DNA from: Terrabacter tumescens
GTDB taxonomy: Bacteria; Actinomycetota; Actinomycetes; Actinomycetales; Dermatophilaceae
Direction: 5' to 3'
Assembly: GCF_014646815.1 (NCBI RefSeq)
Contig: NZ_BMNZ01000004.1
Span: 271,103 to 335,102 of the forward strand
Length of the DNA stretch: 64,000 nucleotides
This document shows, in pieces, positions 50,725 to 59,997 of this stretch. The notes under the pieces were generated by a model. That model ran no database searches. It saw only the letters and a list, made by a program, of their open reading frames with translations, and was not told the origin of the DNA. How positions within the stretch are numbered: the first letter of the stretch is position 1; the number at the start of each line of letters is the position of its first letter. A program made the position numbers and the translations under genes.

Positions 50725-50868
50725 CCCGTACGTTCTGCACCACGCTCGGCCACACGTGCGCGCGACGACGTGCGCAGCAGTGCCCGTCGTCTGCGTATGC
50801 CGTGTGCCCGCGGAGCGATTCCTCCGCGCGGTGGTCTGTCGCTGGCAGGACTACGGAGGTTCGTTCGT

Positions 50869-50874
50869 TAGCCT
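50869..50874 (+). promoter_or_regulatory. -10 box of helicase-nuclease gene
   Basis: TAGCCT ends 6 nt before ATG 50881, with no ribosome site in the gap, suggesting a leaderless mRNA. Confidence 0.45.
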
Positions 50875-50880
50875 GCTGGA

Positions 50881-53800
50881 ATGACCGAAGCCCTCAGGAC
50901 CGACCCTGCCATCCCGGCGGAGTCGCCCTCGGGCGACCCGCGTGCCGACCGCGTCGCGGCCGCCGTCAGGACGTGGCAGCGCACGCTCGTCGACCTCGGT
51001 GGCCGCAACACGCTGCTCTGGTACCGCGACCTCCCCTCGGGCACCCTCGACCTGACGACCGCTCACCCCGGCGGCGTCTCGATGCTGCTCGCGGGCCGCC
51101 GCACCCGCCTGTCCGACCTCGTGCGCGAGCCCGCCGCCTTCGAGGAGGCCCGCCGTCGAGCGCGCGCCATCCGCGCCAAGGCACTCGAGCTGCGCGAGGA
51201 GCGTGGCATCGCGGCCGGGTTCATCGCCATCGGCATGGCCACGTGGTCGGTGCCCCGCGCCGCCCGGCCGCCGGCCTCGCCGGTGCTGCTGCGCTCGTGC
51301 GTGCTGCGACCGACCGGCGCCGCGCAGGAGGACTTCGAGATCGACCTCGGGCCCGAGGCCGAGTTCAACCCCGTGCTGCGCGAGTACCTCCGCTCCGAGC
51401 AGGGCATCGAGATCGACGCCGACGCGCTCGCCGACCTCGCCAGCGCCGGCAACGGCTTCGACCCCTACCCCGTGTATGCCGCCCTCGGCCACGCGTGCCA
51501 GCACGTGCCCGAGTTCGAGATCAGCCCGCGGCTCGTCCTCGGCACCTTCTCCTACGCCAAGCTGCCGATGGTCGCCGACCTCGCGCTGCAGGGCGCGACC
51601 CTCGCCGACCACGACGTCGTCGCGGCGCTCGCCGGTGACGAGTCGGCGCTCGCGGCCGTGCGCCTCCGGGTGCCCGAGAGCGAGGCCGACCCGGACCCCG
51701 AGCACGAGTACCTCGTCCTCGACGCCGACTCCTCCCAGCACGCGGCGATCGATGCCGTACGCGCTGGCGCCCACCTCGTGGTCAAGGGACCTCCCGGCAC
51801 GGGCAAGTCGCAGACCATCGTCAACCTCATCGCCTCGCTCGCCGCCGAGGGCAAGTCCACCCTCTTCGTCGCGGAGAAGCGCGCCGCCATCGACGCCGTC
51901 CTCAGCCGCCTCGACCGCCTCGGCCTCGGTGACCTCGTGCTCGACGCGTACGACGGCCCGACCAACAAGCGGGCGACCGCGCAGCAGTTCGCGCGCAGCC
52001 TCGAGGCCGCCGTCGACAACGATGCCACCGAGAGCGACCGCACCACCGCGACCCTGCGCGAACGTCGTGCCCGGCTGCAGCAGCACGTGCAGGCCCTGCA
52101 CGCGGTGCGCGACCCGTGGGGCGTGTCCGCCCACGACGCCCAGGAGGCGCTCGTCGAGCTGGGCACCCGCACGCCACCGCCGACCTGCCACGTGCGGCTC
52201 GGGAGTCGCGACCTCGCCGGCCTGAGCCGCACCCGCGCCGTCGAGCTCGGGCGTCGCCTGCGCGACGCCGCCGGCCTCGGCGCGTGGACCCGGGACGGTG
52301 ACGACCCGTGGTTCGGCGCCCGCATCCTCAGCTCCGACGACGCGGCCCGCGCCCTCGAGATCACGAGCAAGCACAGCACGAGCGGGCTCGACGACGCCGC
52401 TCGCCAGCTCAACCGCATACTGTCCGAATCCCGTGTGCCAGAGGCAAACTCGCTCGAGGACTGGAAGTCGGCCTTCGCGACGATGTCAAGCGTCCGCGAG
52501 ACGCTCGAGGTGTTCCGGCCCGAGGTGTTCGACATCCCCCTCAAGGAGCACATCGCGGCGACCGCGACGCGCGACTGGCGCGAGGCACGCGACGTCGAGA
52601 TGGGCTGGCTCGACCGCTGGAAGATCCGGCAGCAGACCAAGCGCCTCCTCCGTCCGGGTCGCCCGCCGGCCGACCTCCACGAGGAGCTCGTGTCGGCCAG
52701 CGAGCAGCGCGAGCACTGGTTCGAGCTCGTCGGCGGCGGCGGCCGGCCCGAGATCTCGCCGCGACTCGACGAAGGCCTCGCCCTGCTCGCCGACCTCACC
52801 GCCGACCTCGAGTGGCTCGACGAACGACTCCAGCCCGGGCCCCAGGGCCAGACGTTGACCTCGCTGCCGCTGCTCGAGCTGCGCGAGCGTCTCGCCGCCC
52901 TCGCGAGCCGCCCCGACCGCATCGCGGTGCTGCCCCAGGTCACGGCCGCGCTCGACGAGCTGCGCGCCGTCGGTCTCGGGGGAGTCGTCGACGACCTCGC
53001 CGCCCGGGGGATCCCCACCGAGCAGGTCACGGCCGAGGTCGAGCACGTGTGGTGGGCCTCGCTCGCCCAGGAGATCACCGTCCGCGACCCCGCCTACGGC
53101 GCCCACGACGGGACGGGCCTGCGCCGCGACGTCGCCGAGTTCGCAGAGGCCGACCGCGCCCACCAGTCCGCCACCGTCGCGCGGGTCCGCGCCGCCGTTG
53201 CCCGCAACGTGCGCGAGACCCTCGCCGACCACCCCGCGCACGAGGCGCTCGTGCGGGCCGAGGCCGGCAAGGCCCGGCGCCACCGGCCGCTGCGCGACCT
53301 CATGCCGCAGGCGTCGGCGACGCTGACGGCGATCAAGCCGTGCTGGGCGATGAGCCCGCTCGTCGTCGCCTCGACGCTGCCCCCGGGCCGCTGGTTCGAC
53401 GTCGTCATCTTCGACGAGGCGTCGCAGGTGCAGCCGGCCCAGGCGATCTCGGCGATCTCGCGCGCCCGGCAGGTCGTCGTCGCGGGTGACGAGCGCCAGC
53501 TGCCCCCGACCAACTTCTTCACCGTCGTCTCCGACGACGAGTCCGACGCGGCAGCCCCGGCCGACGAGACCCTGACCGAGGGCTTCGAGTCGGTGCTCGA
53601 CGTGCTGGCCGCGGCGCTCCCGACGCGCAACCTCAACTGGCACTACCGCAGCCGCGACGAGCGACTCATCGCCTTCGCCAACGAGGCGATGTACGACGGG
53701 CGCCTCACGACCTTCCCCGGCACCTCCCTCGACTCGGCCGTCACCTTCGAGCCGGTCGACGGGCAGGCCGTCGTCCAGCCCGGCGTCGACACCATCGAGA

Positions 53801-54996
53801 CGACCGACGGCGAGGTCGCCCGCGTCGTCGAGCTCGTCCTCGAGCACGCGCGCACGCGCCCAGCCGAGTCGCTCGGCGTCATCGCGCTCGGCATCAAGCA
53901 CGCCGACCGCCTCGAGGAGGCGATCACCGAGGCCCTGCGCACCGCGCCCGACGTCGCCGCCTTCTTCGACGACGCCCGCGACGAGCGCTTCTTCGTCAAG
54001 AACCTCGAACGCGTCCAGGGCGACGAGCGCGACGCCATCATCCTGTCGATCGGCTACGGCAAGACGCCGCACGGTCGGGTGCTGCACCGCTTCGGCCCCC
54101 TCAACATCGAGGGCGGCGAGCGCCGCCTCAACGTCGCCATCACCCGCGCCCGGTCCCGGATGGCGGTCGTGTCGGCGCTGCGGGCGATCGACCTCGACCC
54201 CGGTCGCCTCAAGGCACGGGGCGCCCTCATGCTGCGCGACTTCCTCGCCTACGCCGAGGGTGGTGGCGGGGCCGGCGACGAGGACACCCTCTTCGCATCC
54301 GCTCCCGTCACGAGCGACCCGCTGCGCCACGACCTCGCCGAGCGGCTCCGCCGTCACGGGCTCACGGTCCACGAGGACTACGGCACGGCGAGCCACCGCA
54401 TCGACATCGCCGTCGAGGACCCCTATCACCGCGGTCGCGCGCTCATCGCCGTCGAGACCGACGGGGAGCGGTATGCCGCGTTGCGCAGCACGCGCGACCG
54501 TGACCGTCTGCGTCCCGAGCAGCTCGCCCGCCTCGGGTGGGTGCACGAGCGGGTCTGGAGCACCGACGTGTTCCGCGACCCCGCTCGTGAGATCGCGCGC
54601 ATCGTGAACCTGGCCCGATCGTCGCCGCCCCCTCCGGCTGCTGAAGCAGCGGAGGAGACGTCGGGGCCGGTCGAGGAGCCACAGGCCAAGCAGGGTTCAG
54701 ACGCGGACGCGACGTCGGACGGCGCTGGCGATGCTGCTTCGTCGGACGAGGGCTCGACCGCAGCGGCTGCCGTGCCGGCGACGCAGGAGGCTCCCGCCCC
54801 GAAGCGCAAGCGTCGCCGGGTCTTCCGCAAGGGCACCGCGGCCGCCGAGTCGACCTCCGAGACCGACGGCAGCGAGCCGGGCGCCGCGCTCGGGCGCAGC
54901 GGCGACGAGCTCGACCTCGGCTGGGGCGAACGCCCCTCCAGCTCGGGCCTCGGCGACCGGTGGCTGCAGGAGCAGCGACCGCCGCACTACGAGTGA
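50881..54996 (+). CDS. DUF4011-SF1 helicase-Vsr-like nuclease, candidate phage-defence protein
   Basis: A 1371-residue protein. An N-terminal DUF4011 region (about 20-290) precedes a superfamily 1 helicase: Walker A GPPGTGKS at about 303-310, motif II DEASQ at about 845-849, NLNWHYRSRDERLI (motif IV-like), and the motif VI ITRAR near 1087. The segment at about 1145-1245 matches Vsr/MTES-type nucleases (RIDIAVEDP, IAVETDGERY, RDRDRLRPEQLARLGW, WSTDVF), with D and E/D metal ligands. The acidic Ser/Ala tail of 120 residues is probably disordered. The architecture is that of the single-gene DUF4011-helicase-Vsr group reported as antiviral (Hhe); I am fairly, not fully, sure of that match. No neighbours look defence-related. 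Confidence 0.92.
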   Translation: MTEALRTDPAIPAESPSGDPRADRVAAAVRTWQRTLVDLGGRNTLLWYRDLPSGTLDLTTAHPGGVSMLLAGRRTRLSDLVREPAAFEEARRRARAIRAKALELREERGIAAGFIAIGMATWSVPRAARPPASPVLLRSCVLRPTGAAQEDFEIDLGPEAEFNPVLREYLRSEQGIEIDADALADLASAGNGFDPYPVYAALGHACQHVPEFEISPRLVLGTFSYAKLPMVADLALQGATLADHDVVAALAGDESALAAVRLRVPESEADPDPEHEYLVLDADSSQHAAIDAVRAGAHLVVKGPPGTGKSQTIVNLIASLAAEGKSTLFVAEKRAAIDAVLSRLDRLGLGDLVLDAYDGPTNKRATAQQFARSLEAAVDNDATESDRTTATLRERRARLQQHVQALHAVRDPWGVSAHDAQEALVELGTRTPPPTCHVRLGSRDLAGLSRTRAVELGRRLRDAAGLGAWTRDGDDPWFGARILSSDDAARALEITSKHSTSGLDDAARQLNRILSESRVPEANSLEDWKSAFATMSSVRETLEVFRPEVFDIPLKEHIAATATRDWREARDVEMGWLDRWKIRQQTKRLLRPGRPPADLHEELVSASEQREHWFELVGGGGRPEISPRLDEGLALLADLTADLEWLDERLQPGPQGQTLTSLPLLELRERLAALASRPDRIAVLPQVTAALDELRAVGLGGVVDDLAARGIPTEQVTAEVEHVWWASLAQEITVRDPAYGAHDGTGLRRDVAEFAEADRAHQSATVARVRAAVARNVRETLADHPAHEALVRAEAGKARRHRPLRDLMPQASATLTAIKPCWAMSPLVVASTLPPGRWFDVVIFDEASQVQPAQAISAISRARQVVVAGDERQLPPTNFFTVVSDDESDAAAPADETLTEGFESVLDVLAAALPTRNLNWHYRSRDERLIAFANEAMYDGRLTTFPGTSLDSAVTFEPVDGQAVVQPGVDTIETTDGEVARVVELVLEHARTRPAESLGVIALGIKHADRLEEAITEALRTAPDVAAFFDDARDERFFVKNLERVQGDERDAIILSIGYGKTPHGRVLHRFGPLNIEGGERRLNVAITRARSRMAVVSALRAIDLDPGRLKARGALMLRDFLAYAEGGGGAGDEDTLFASAPVTSDPLRHDLAERLRRHGLTVHEDYGTASHRIDIAVEDPYHRGRALIAVETDGERYAALRSTRDRDRLRPEQLARLGWVHERVWSTDVFRDPAREIARIVNLARSSPPPPAAEAAEETSGPVEEPQAKQGSDADATSDGAGDAASSDEGSTAAAAVPATQEAPAPKRKRRRVFRKGTAAAESTSETDGSEPGAALGRSGDELDLGWGERPSSSGLGDRWLQEQRPPHYE

Positions 54997-55052
54997 CCCC
55001 TGCGGACTGACTTCTGCGGAATGCCGCGACCCTGCGCCGCGTTGACGGGCGC

Positions 55053-55469
55053 ATGAACACGACGACTCCGTTCTCGCTGCGCCTCTCCTGGGCCCAGGGT
55101 CTCTTCGAGCGAGGTGACCACGCGGCCGCTGCCACCGCCCTGGCCGAGCTCGTCGACGAGGTCGAGTCGTCCCGTGAGAGCTCGTCCGAGTCCGAGGCCG
55201 TGCTGCACTCGGTCACCGACCTGCGCCTCATGCTGGCCCGCGCCTACTTCCAGTCGGCGCAGCTCGGCCGCGCCGAGGCGACGCTGACGCAGGTCATCGA
55301 GCAGTCGCCGACCGACTCCTATGCGCACCTGCTGCTCGGGCGCACGCTGCAGCGCGCCGGCCGGCACGCCGAGGCCGCCCGTCCGCTCGCCCTCGCCGAG
55401 ATCCTCGGTGACTACGAGCGCCCGCAGGCCTACGGCAGCAGCCGCCCGGAGCCGACCGACCCCGCTTGA
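55053..55469 (+). CDS. TPR-domain protein
   Basis: A 138-residue protein with about two and a half tetratricopeptide repeats: SLRLSWAQGLFERGDHAAAATALAELV, VTDLRLMLARAYFQSAQLGRAEATLTQVIEQSP, and SYAHLLLGRTLQRAGRHAEAARPLALAE (core residues at the usual W/L/G/Y/A/P positions). It is probably a cytosolic scaffold for protein contacts. It starts 56 bp after the helicase-nuclease and is followed by a hairpin terminator. Confidence 0.88.
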   Translation: MNTTTPFSLRLSWAQGLFERGDHAAAATALAELVDEVESSRESSSESEAVLHSVTDLRLMLARAYFQSAQLGRAEATLTQVIEQSPTDSYAHLLLGRTLQRAGRHAEAARPLALAEILGDYERPQAYGSSRPEPTDPA

Positions 55470-55478
55470 CCTCAGACA

Positions 55479-55528
55479 AACTCGAGGGGCCCCGCCGTCA
55501 CACCTGTGACGACGGGGCCACTCGAGTT
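55479..55528 (+). terminator. Long hairpin terminator after TPR gene
   Basis: A 23-bp stem (55479-55501 with 55506-55528) has two mismatches and a 4-nt loop, starting 9 bp after the TPR stop. Its right arm carries the CACTCGAGTT motif that recurs downstream. Confidence 0.85.
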
Positions 55529-55669
55529 CATGGTGGGGCGGGGCGCTCACTCGAGTGTGTGTGCCACACAGTGCCTACCGCGACTTTGCGTGGGGCGGGG
55601 CGCTCACTCGACTTTGTGTGACGACGGGGCCACTCGACTTTTGTGGCAATGGAAGTGCCCACTCGACTT
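55507..55669. repeat. Tandem mosaic of terminator-derived repeats
   Basis: CACTCGAGT or CACTCGACTT recurs at 55519, 55548, 55605, 55631 and 55660. TGGGGCGGGGCGCTCACTCGA occurs twice, as does GTGACGACGGGGCCACTCGA. The array lies between two convergent terminators and looks like successive partial duplications of terminator arms. Confidence 0.7.
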
Positions 55670-55687
55670 GGGGTCGAGTGGGCACTT
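55653..55687 (-). terminator. Perfect hairpin terminator after mscL
   Basis: A 15-bp perfect stem (55653-55667 with 55673-55687) with a 5-nt loop lies 18 bp beyond the mscL stop. It also contains the repeat motif CACTCGA. Confidence 0.9.
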
Positions 55688-55704
55688 CGGTGCGTGGGTG
55701 AAGG

Positions 55705-56070
55705 TCAGCGGGCGCGGAGGCTGTCGCGGATCTCGGTGAGGAGGATGACCTCTTCGGACGGAGCCTCGGGCTCGGGCTCGATGCCCTGCTTGCGCCGCTC
55801 GGCGAGCTTGTTCATCGGCACGACGACCATGAAGTAGACGGCTGCCGCGACGATGACGAAGCTGATGAGCACGGTGATGAACGTGCCGATGTGCACGCCG
55901 CCCGGCGCCCAGGCGGAGAAGTTGGGCGTGCCGCCGAGCTTGCCGATGAGGTCCATGATGACGGTGACGAAGGCCTCGATGACCTTGCCGAATGCGCCCG
56001 CGATGACGACCGCGACTGCGAGGTCAACGACGTTGCCCCGCATCAGGAAATCCTTGAAACCCTTGATCAT
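55705..56070 (-). CDS. mscL: Large-conductance mechanosensitive channel
   Basis: A 121-residue pentameric channel that opens under membrane tension to release solutes in osmotic downshock. The N-terminal MIKGFKDFLMRGNVVDLAVAVVIAGAF leads into the pore helix, with a second membrane helix at about 68-92 and a charged C-terminal helix (EEVILLTEIRDSL). The length is slightly under the E. coli protein. ATG 56070 has an AAAGGGA site. In mycobacteria mscL also lies near a SAF-domain, FmdB and 5-FTHF gene set, so the neighbourhood is conserved. Confidence 0.95.
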   Translation of the reverse strand: MIKGFKDFLMRGNVVDLAVAVVIAGAFGKVIEAFVTVIMDLIGKLGGTPNFSAWAPGGVHIGTFITVLISFVIVAAAVYFMVVVPMNKLAERRKQGIEPEPEAPSEEVILLTEIRDSLRAR

Positions 56071-56258
56071 GAGCGTCCCTTTCTCTGCCCCTGGAAGGGG
56101 GGCGTCTCGGTGCCTCGAGGGGGATGCGGTGGGTGTCGACTCGTCCCCGAGGGTCCTGCCTGTCTCTGTTGAGCCTGCGGCCCGCGTGCGGCGTTGCGAC
56201 GAGAGTGGCTCGTGTGACGAGCGACCCGGGCGGTTCGAGCCTACTGCCGTGCTCGTGC

Positions 56259-56940
56259 TCAGTGCCGGATGGCGATGACCAGACTTTGGCCGGCCGCGAG
56301 CGCGCTGAGGCCGCGCGCGACCTCGGTGGCCTGGCTCGGGTCGAGGGCCAGGGTGACGCGGGCCGGGGCCCCGGTGCCGAGACCGGTCGACTCCTCGGCG
56401 TCGTGCACGGCGAGGACGACGACGTCGCTGGCCGTCCTCGTGCCCGTGCCGGTGGCGTAGAGGTCGACGTGGTCGCCGGGGCGAGCGCCCACCGAGGCGG
56501 CGTCGAGGACGGGGACGCTGATGGCGACGCGGTCGGCGGGCTGGCCCGAGAGCAGGTCAGGGCCGAGGAGGCGCTCGGGCGTCACGACGTCGTGCACCGC
56601 GAGCGGCGCGGCGACGACGCGGCCCACCGCTACGTCGGGCCGGGTGAGTGCAGACTCGGGTCGCTGGCCGCCCGGCCTCGTCGCGACGGCGACGTCGTCG
56701 GGACCGAGCCGCTGCCCGGTGGCGACGTCGCGGACCATGACGAGCGTCGGCAGCCCCGTGCCACCGGCCGGCGCCGGGCGCAGGGCGCCGACGGTGACGA
56801 GGACCGCGAGGGCCGCGAGACCTGCCGCCGCCCACCGGCGCCACCGGGTGCGGCGCGCGCGGCGACGACGCGGGCCGTCGGGCCACGCCGCCGCAGCCGG
56901 ACCCCGACCCCCAGCGCCCCCCGACGCGCGTCCCGGCCAT
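56259..56940 (-). CDS. SAF-domain (CpaB/RcpC-like) protein, apparent frameshift
   Basis: The C-terminal 160 residues, in one frame from ATG 56738, form a SAF domain (AVGRVVAAPLAVHDVVTPERLL) like those of Flp pilus CpaB or flagellar FlgA proteins. The same frame is open further upstream and encodes a basic segment and a membrane helix (RRWAAAGLAALAVLVTVGAL), as family members have, but it contains no start codon. The natural ATG (56938-56940, overlapping the mtnP stop as TGATG) is one base out of phase; removing one base from the C6 run at 56917-56922 joins them. A real frameshift or a sequencing error are both possible. Confidence 0.7.
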
Positions 56941-57818
56941 CAGGGGAGCGGGAAGGGCAGCTCGAGACCGTCGAGGCTGCGACGGCACGGGCAGGTCGCG
57001 GTGTCGTCCGGCTCGGCCGCGGGCATCTGCCCGATGGCGTCGCGCAGGATGCCGGTGAGGTGCTCGACGTTGGTCGCGAAGACGCGCAGCACCTCCTCGT
57101 GCGTGACCGCGTCGCCACCCTCGACCCCGGCGTCGTGGTCGGTGACCATCGCGATCGTCGTGAAGCACATGGCGAGCTCACGGGCGAGCGCCGCCTCGGG
57201 CATCGTGGTCATGCCGACGATGCCGAAGCCGGCCGCCTGGTGCATGAGCGACTCGGCGCGCGAGGAGAACCGGGGCCCGTTGATGACGACGAGGGTGCCG
57301 TCGGGCACGACCTGGAGCTCGGAGAGCCGGGCCGCGTCGACGGCGACCTGGCGGCCGTTGGGGCAGTACGGGTCGGCGAACCCGACGTGGACGACCGGGC
57401 CCTCGGCCTCGTAGATCGTGTGCGCGCGGCCCGACGTGCGGTCGACGACCTGGTCGGGCACGACGATGGTGCCCGGGCCGTGCTCGGGCCGGAGCGACCC
57501 GACCGCACAGGGGGAGAGGATCTGGCGCACGCCGACCGCTCGGAGCGCCCAGAGGTTGGCGCGGTAGTTGACGCGGTGGGGCGCGAAGCGGTGCCCCTTG
57601 CCGTGGCGGGCGACGAAGGCGACGGAGCGTCCCTCGACCTCACCGACGACGAGCGGGTCGCTGGGCCGACCGAAGGGGGTGTCGACCTCGACCGTCTCGT
57701 AGTCGTCGAGGAACTCGTAGAGGCCGGATCCGCCGATGACGCCGATCTCGGCGCGCGGTCCCGGAGCGGGCGCCAGCGGGACGGCGGGGTCGGACACGGT
57801 CGTCTGCTCTGTCGTCAT
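56940..57818 (-). CDS. mtnP: S-methyl-5'-thioadenosine phosphorylase
   Basis: A 292-residue purine nucleoside phosphorylase family enzyme that phosphorolyses methylthioadenosine in methionine salvage. Key segments are GVIGGSGLYEFL, the phosphate-binding FVARHGKGHRFAPHRVNYRANLWAL (Arg and His), SPCAVGSLRPEHGPGT, and GIVGMTTMPEAALARE, with the base-recognition VTDHDAG. A C-terminal CPCRRSLDGL motif is present. A TAGGCT box 6 nt before ATG 57818 suggests a leaderless mRNA. The SAF-domain gene follows with a 1-bp overlap. Confidence 0.94.
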   Translation of the reverse strand: MTTEQTTVSDPAVPLAPAPGPRAEIGVIGGSGLYEFLDDYETVEVDTPFGRPSDPLVVGEVEGRSVAFVARHGKGHRFAPHRVNYRANLWALRAVGVRQILSPCAVGSLRPEHGPGTIVVPDQVVDRTSGRAHTIYEAEGPVVHVGFADPYCPNGRQVAVDAARLSELQVVPDGTLVVINGPRFSSRAESLMHQAAGFGIVGMTTMPEAALARELAMCFTTIAMVTDHDAGVEGGDAVTHEEVLRVFATNVEHLTGILRDAIGQMPAAEPDDTATCPCRRSLDGLELPFPLP

Positions 57819-57824
57819 GGCACG

Positions 57825-57830
57825 AGCCTA
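57825..57830 (-). promoter_or_regulatory. -10 box of mtnP
   Basis: TAGGCT on the minus strand ends 6 nt before ATG 57818; no ribosome site is present. A GTATGCCG octamer lies just upstream. Confidence 0.5.
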
Positions 57831-57891
57831 GGGTGGGCTCCCGGCCGGCCGGACGGCATACGTCCTCGGGTGGGGACAACGTCCCCGTGGC

Positions 57892-58272
57892 TCAGGAGGC
57901 TGTGGACGACGTGCCGGAGCCCGAGCCCGAAGATCCCGTCGAGCCCGTCGAGGACGTGCTCGACGAGCCGGAGGAGCCGGACGTCGTGGACGCGCTCGAG
58001 GAGGTCGAGTCGGAGGAGGGGGAGGACGTCGCGGCGTCCTTCTTCTTCTCGCCCGAGCCACCGGCCGCCGGCGTCGCAGCGCTCTTGGCACCCGCGCGGG
58101 AGTCGGTCTTGTAGAAGCCCGAGCCCTTGAAGGCGATGCCGACCGGGTGGATCACCTTGCGCAGCCGCGGCTCGCCGCACTCCGGGCACACCGTCAGGGA
58201 GTCGTCGGTGAACGACTGGCGGATGTCGAAGGCGTGACCGCACTCTTGGCACGCGTAGGAGTAGGTGGGCAC
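57892..58272 (-). CDS. FmdB-family zinc-ribbon protein
   Basis: A 126-residue protein. The first 50 residues are an FmdB zinc ribbon: CQECGHAF (CxxC), CPECGEPRL (CxxC) and the conserved GSGFYKTD end. The rest is a very low-complexity Ser/Gly/Thr tail with a central Lys patch (EKKKDA), probably disordered. The family is often a regulatory partner near formamidase or other genes; its role here is unknown. It starts at GTG 58272. The same order, FmdB close to 5-FTHF cyclo-ligase, is seen in mycobacteria. Confidence 0.92.
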   Translation of the reverse strand: MPTYSYACQECGHAFDIRQSFTDDSLTVCPECGEPRLRKVIHPVGIAFKGSGFYKTDSRAGAKSAATPAAGGSGEKKKDAATSSPSSDSTSSSASTTSGSSGSSSTSSTGSTGSSGSGSGTSSTAS

Positions 58273-58317
58273 AGGTGAACCTCGGACGTCGTATGGGGAA
58301 ACAGGCCGAGGGTCAGT

Positions 58318-59838
58318 CTACGGCCACCCGGCGAGGCGTCCGCCGCGGCTGATGTCGCGGATGCGCTGCTCGGTGCGCTGCTTGACCTTGGAGGTCGTGA
58401 CGACGAGCAGCTGGTCGCCGTGCCGGATCGTCGTGTGCCGGTCCGGGACGAAGCCCTCGCCGCCGCGCACCACGAGGGTGACGTTGGCGCCCTTGGGCAG
58501 GCGCAGCTCGAAGACGGCGACGCCGTGCAGCCGGGACTGCGGTCCGACCGTCACCTGGATGACGTCGGCGCTGATCTCCATGAGCGAGGTCGACTCGAGG
58601 TCGACGTCGACCGAGTGCACCTGCTCGGTGAGCCCGAGGCGCCGCGCCACCCACGGCAGCGTCGGGCCCTGGACGATGGTGAAGACGACGACGAGCATGA
58701 AGACGAGGTCGAAGATCCACTCGGTGTCCGGCGTGCCGACGACGAGCGGCACGGTTGCGAGCACGACGGGGACGGCGCCGCGCAGCCCCGCCCACGACAG
58801 GAAGAGCTGGTCGCGCCAGGGCACCTTGAACCACGACACGGACGCGACGACCGACAGCGGGCGGGCGACGAGCAGCAGGACGAGGCCGATGACGATGGCG
58901 GGGATGAGCTGCTCGCCGAGGCGCCGCGGGTCGGCGAGCAGGCCGAGCAGCACGAAGAGACCGATCTGCGCGATCCAGCCGAGGGCGTTGGCGAAGCTCT
59001 GGAAGGCGACCCGGTTGGGCAGCCCCATGTTGCCGAGCACGAGGGCCGAGAGGTACGTGGCGAGGAAGCCGGAGACGTGGACGGCGGCGCCCGCGGCATA
59101 CGCGAGCACCGTGAGGGAGACGACGCCGATCGAGAAGAGCGCGGACGACGCGCCCGCGACGCGGTGCAGGATCTGCCCGCCCAGCCAGCCCACCGCGCCA
59201 CCGACGAGCGCGCCGCCGACGAGCTCGACGACCGCGTGCAGGAGCAGCACCCACCACGGGTCGGCCGTCCCGCCCGGCACGCCCTGGGCGGCGAACGCGA
59301 CGACGAGGATGACGACCGGCGCGTCGTTGAAGCCCGACTCGGCCTCGAGCATCCCCGAGAGGCGCTTGGGCAGCGGCACGTTGCGCAGGACGGCGAAGAC
59401 GGCGGCCGCGTCGGTCGAGGTGACGATCGCGCCCATGAGCAGCGAGATCGTCCACGACAGGGGGAGGAGGGTGTGGGCGGCCACGGCGACGACGAGCACC
59501 GACACGACGACGCCGACCGTCGAGAGCACCGCGGCGGGCGCGACCGAGTCCTTGATGTTGGACCACGACGTCGTCAGGCCACCCTCGGCGAGGATGAGCA
59601 CGAGGGCGGCGTAGCCGAGCACCCGCGTGATGGACGCGTCGTCGAACTGGATGCCGGCGCCGGCGTTGCCGAGGGCCAGGCCGATGCCGAGGTAGATGAG
59701 CAGCGACGGCAGGCCCGAGCGGACCGACAGGCGCACGGCGGCGACCGCCACGAGCAGCACGAGCGAGCCGACGAGGAGCACACGCGTCAGGTCGTCGAGG
59801 TCCATGGTCGACGACGTGATGGATGCGAGTGCGGGCAA
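58318..59838 (-). CDS. Cation/proton antiporter with RCK_C domain (NhaP2-like)
   Basis: A 506-residue CPA1-type antiporter exchanging K+ or Na+ for H+. About 12 membrane helices span 10-395, with the transport-core motif AEGGLTTSWSN and the discontinuous helix segment TSTDAAAVFAVLRN. A C-terminal TrkA-C/RCK_C domain (about 425-495) probably gates it by ligand binding. TTG 59838 is favoured as start: GAGGAG lies 6 nt before it; ATG 59805 is an alternative. It is divergent from the penicillin acylase gene. Confidence 0.9.
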   Translation of the reverse strand: MPALASITSSTMDLDDLTRVLLVGSLVLLVAVAAVRLSVRSGLPSLLIYLGIGLALGNAGAGIQFDDASITRVLGYAALVLILAEGGLTTSWSNIKDSVAPAAVLSTVGVVVSVLVVAVAAHTLLPLSWTISLLMGAIVTSTDAAAVFAVLRNVPLPKRLSGMLEAESGFNDAPVVILVVAFAAQGVPGGTADPWWVLLLHAVVELVGGALVGGAVGWLGGQILHRVAGASSALFSIGVVSLTVLAYAAGAAVHVSGFLATYLSALVLGNMGLPNRVAFQSFANALGWIAQIGLFVLLGLLADPRRLGEQLIPAIVIGLVLLLVARPLSVVASVSWFKVPWRDQLFLSWAGLRGAVPVVLATVPLVVGTPDTEWIFDLVFMLVVVFTIVQGPTLPWVARRLGLTEQVHSVDVDLESTSLMEISADVIQVTVGPQSRLHGVAVFELRLPKGANVTLVVRGGEGFVPDRHTTIRHGDQLLVVTTSKVKQRTEQRIRDISRGGRLAGWP

Positions 59839-59997
59839 GGGCAGCTCCTCAGGTCTGGTGGCAATCCAACCATCCCGGCGTGGCCCGTCGTGGAGCGGTC
59901 CGGGGCTCGGCCGACCCACGTCACAGGTTTGTCGTCGGTTCGGCAACGATGTGCGCCGGCGCCCGCCGGGCTGCGGTCCGGGCCGTCGGCGGTGGCC

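Noticed and set aside
55507-55687. CRISPR-like repeat array
   Set aside because: Repeat units differ in length and spacing, lie inside terminator hairpins, and no cas gene is present.
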